Under the pieces are notes generated by a model that made no database searches, was not told the origin of the DNA, and saw only the letters and a list, made by a program, of their open reading frames with translations. A stretch of 64,000 bases of DNA from Schizochytrium sp. TIO01 (Eukaryota; Sar; Bigyra; Thraustochytrida; Thraustochytriidae), in assembly GCA_004764695.1 (NCBI GenBank), contig SMSO01000006.1, positions 1,716,859-1,780,858 of the forward strand, written 5' to 3'. Every line of letters begins with the position of its first letter. Positions within the stretch are counted from its first letter, which is position 1. The translations under genes and the position numbers were made by a program. Shown here in pieces: positions 62,713 to 64,000 of this stretch.

Positions 62713-63939
62713 ATGAACTCAGAGAGGCGTAAAAGCAAAGTTCATAGCCTGCGCCGATCTATTGGCAAACAATTCACAGAGCTTCGCAAAAGTGCCACAC
62801 GAACAGATCGCTTCGAGGTGGAGCTCTCGCAACTCCTTGCACAGCGGCTGGAATGTCCAATTGCTTGGGAGATTACCAAACCCATTTCCTTAAACGAAGA
62901 TGCCTCAACGAGCCCCCAAAATGAGACTGACATTGAGATAAGTTATAGACGTCTTCCTCAAATCTCCAAGTCTGTAACTCCAACGACTTTTAGGTATATG
63001 CAACTAGCCAAGTCATCAACGAAGCGGACTCGTGAGGAAGAAACGCTCCAAAACGTAGTTGTGCATAAAACTTCAATCGAAAGTAGAGCACATACTTTTT
63101 TTGGAGTTGCTCGAATGAAGCAGCTTTCCTACGCAAGTCATGAGTTTGTCTACATTGGTACATTTGCCAGTCACATTCCAGATGGTGATGGTCTTATTTT
63201 TGACCGTAAATCTGGTCGATTTGTATACATGGGAGAGTTCGCAAAGGGTCGTCCTCATGGCCGAGGATCTGTCCTTCTGGAAAGTGAAGTTTTTCAGAAT
63301 GTAAATTTTAAACATGGAGAGCTTGAAAGGACAACAGATGAGGATCCAAAGTTGTTTATCGAGATGAGTAGAACACGATGTGTCCTCTTCCGGTTTCTAC
63401 CTCCGCCTCCAAATTACAAGACACAGCGAATTCCGGAAATCTTTCTATCGTGCGATAGATCTATTCACCATTTCTCAGCTCTAGATACATATACGTCAAT
63501 TCTCGACTCTACAATCGAATGTATTGCATTTTACGATTATGCAAATCTGCATGAGAATGTTCGCGAAATTATTCGTGAGTCATCTGTTTTCGTGACATTC
63601 GTATCTGATAGTTACTTTCACCAGAAAGCTACTCTGGTGGAACTTGTCGAAGCATTTCGCAAAAGAAAGCCTGTTCTTGCTGTATTCACTAAAAATGTCG
63701 ATCATTCTATGATCTTCCGAACATACCATGCCAACGCCTTGTCCGCAGGCGAGCTTCTTTCGCCAGCAGAATGGCAAGCTTTGGAGGAGGAGCACATTAT
63801 TCCCCTCGATGTCCATGCTGCCATTTGCTGGCTTTTGAAGCCTTTCAACACAGTTCAATGTACAGATCCCTCTATAGATGCAACGCCAATCCTTGACAAG
63901 ATTCAAGTACATGTAAACGACCAAACGTCTCAGTCTTAA
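62713..63939 (+). CDS. MORN-repeat plus TIR-domain protein
   Basis: ATG 62713 gives 408 residues. The N-terminal 120 residues are charged and basic with no domain seen. Two MORN repeats lie at about 147-192 (YIGTFASHIPDGDG and YMGEFAKGRPHGRGS). A TIR-like domain covers about 240-395: IPEIFLSCDRS (strand A), IECIAFYDYANLHENVREIIRESSVFVTFVSDSYF, then ATLVELVEAFRKRKPVLAVFTKN. Glu310 in ATLVEL sits where the catalytic Glu of NAD+-cleaving TIR domains (SARM1, plant TIRs) lies; whether this one is active cannot be told. MORN repeats typically bind membranes or proteins, so the fusion suggests a membrane-associated signalling protein. Proteins pairing MORN with TIR are not a standard animal or plant architecture. 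TAA stop at 63937-63939; the window ends 61 bases later. Confidence 0.75.
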   Translation: MNSERRKSKVHSLRRSIGKQFTELRKSATRTDRFEVELSQLLAQRLECPIAWEITKPISLNEDASTSPQNETDIEISYRRLPQISKSVTPTTFRYMQLAKSSTKRTREEETLQNVVVHKTSIESRAHTFFGVARMKQLSYASHEFVYIGTFASHIPDGDGLIFDRKSGRFVYMGEFAKGRPHGRGSVLLESEVFQNVNFKHGELERTTDEDPKLFIEMSRTRCVLFRFLPPPPNYKTQRIPEIFLSCDRSIHHFSALDTYTSILDSTIECIAFYDYANLHENVREIIRESSVFVTFVSDSYFHQKATLVELVEAFRKRKPVLAVFTKNVDHSMIFRTYHANALSAGELLSPAEWQALEEEHIIPLDVHAAICWLLKPFNTVQCTDPSIDATPILDKIQVHVNDQTSQS

Positions 63940-64000
63940 TACTAGATTATAATTTGGGATTGTCCTGAAGCTATTCTAAATCAATTACTGAACTTCATAG

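Overview
This 64 kb window is nuclear DNA of a gene-dense, intron-poor protist. Most genes are single long ORFs using the standard code (TAA, TAG and TGA all end genes), and the few introns I can place are short GT-AG introns (121-204 nt). Families seen include a calpain-7/PalB protease, an SFI1-type centrin-binding protein, a plant-type cycloeucalenol cycloisomerase, an SLC12 cotransporter, an ABCG half transporter, SUV3, NSF, a BOLA3-like protein and a Pol III RPC9-like subunit. Together with long, microsatellite-rich intergenic stretches, these suggest a stramenopile, most likely a labyrinthulomycete/thraustochytrid-like organism. The lineage is an inference; no rRNA or organelle marker is present. 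Layout, 1-21 kb (dense): calpain-7 (5' end cut by the window edge), convergent SFI1-like protein, a small ORF, a four-helix membrane protein, a DCC/DUF393 thiol protein, cycloeucalenol cycloisomerase, a formin-like-armadillo/SAM/TKL kinase, and an SLC12 transporter. 21.1-29.3 kb: an 8 kb stretch with no convincing gene but many tetranucleotide microsatellites and one possible gene remnant. 29-49.6 kb (dense): an FG-GAP-like membrane protein (frame break near its 3' end), an IQ-motif protein, a GHMP-kinase/nucleotidyltransferase fusion with two introns, an F-box/WD40 protein with a one-base frameshift, an ABCG transporter, SUV3 helicase and an unrecognised multi-pass membrane protein. 49.6-58.5 kb: mostly non-coding and AT-richer, with BOLA3-like and RPC9-like genes and a 255-bp diverged tandem duplication. 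58.5-64 kb: NSF and a MORN-TIR protein. The genes do not form one pathway: this is ordinary eukaryotic housekeeping (sterol synthesis, membrane fusion, ESCRT-linked protease, mitochondrial RNA decay, Fe-S maturation, Pol III) mixed with lineage-specific signalling and transport proteins. The most informative points are gene models the raw ORFs get wrong: a frame-preserving intron hidden in the kinase ORF; two introns and a 5' exon restoring the GHMP motif of the sugar kinase; a second RPC9 exon; and a single-base frameshift in the WD40 protein. There are also two unusual domain combinations, GBD/FH3-like + SAM + TKL kinase and MORN + TIR.
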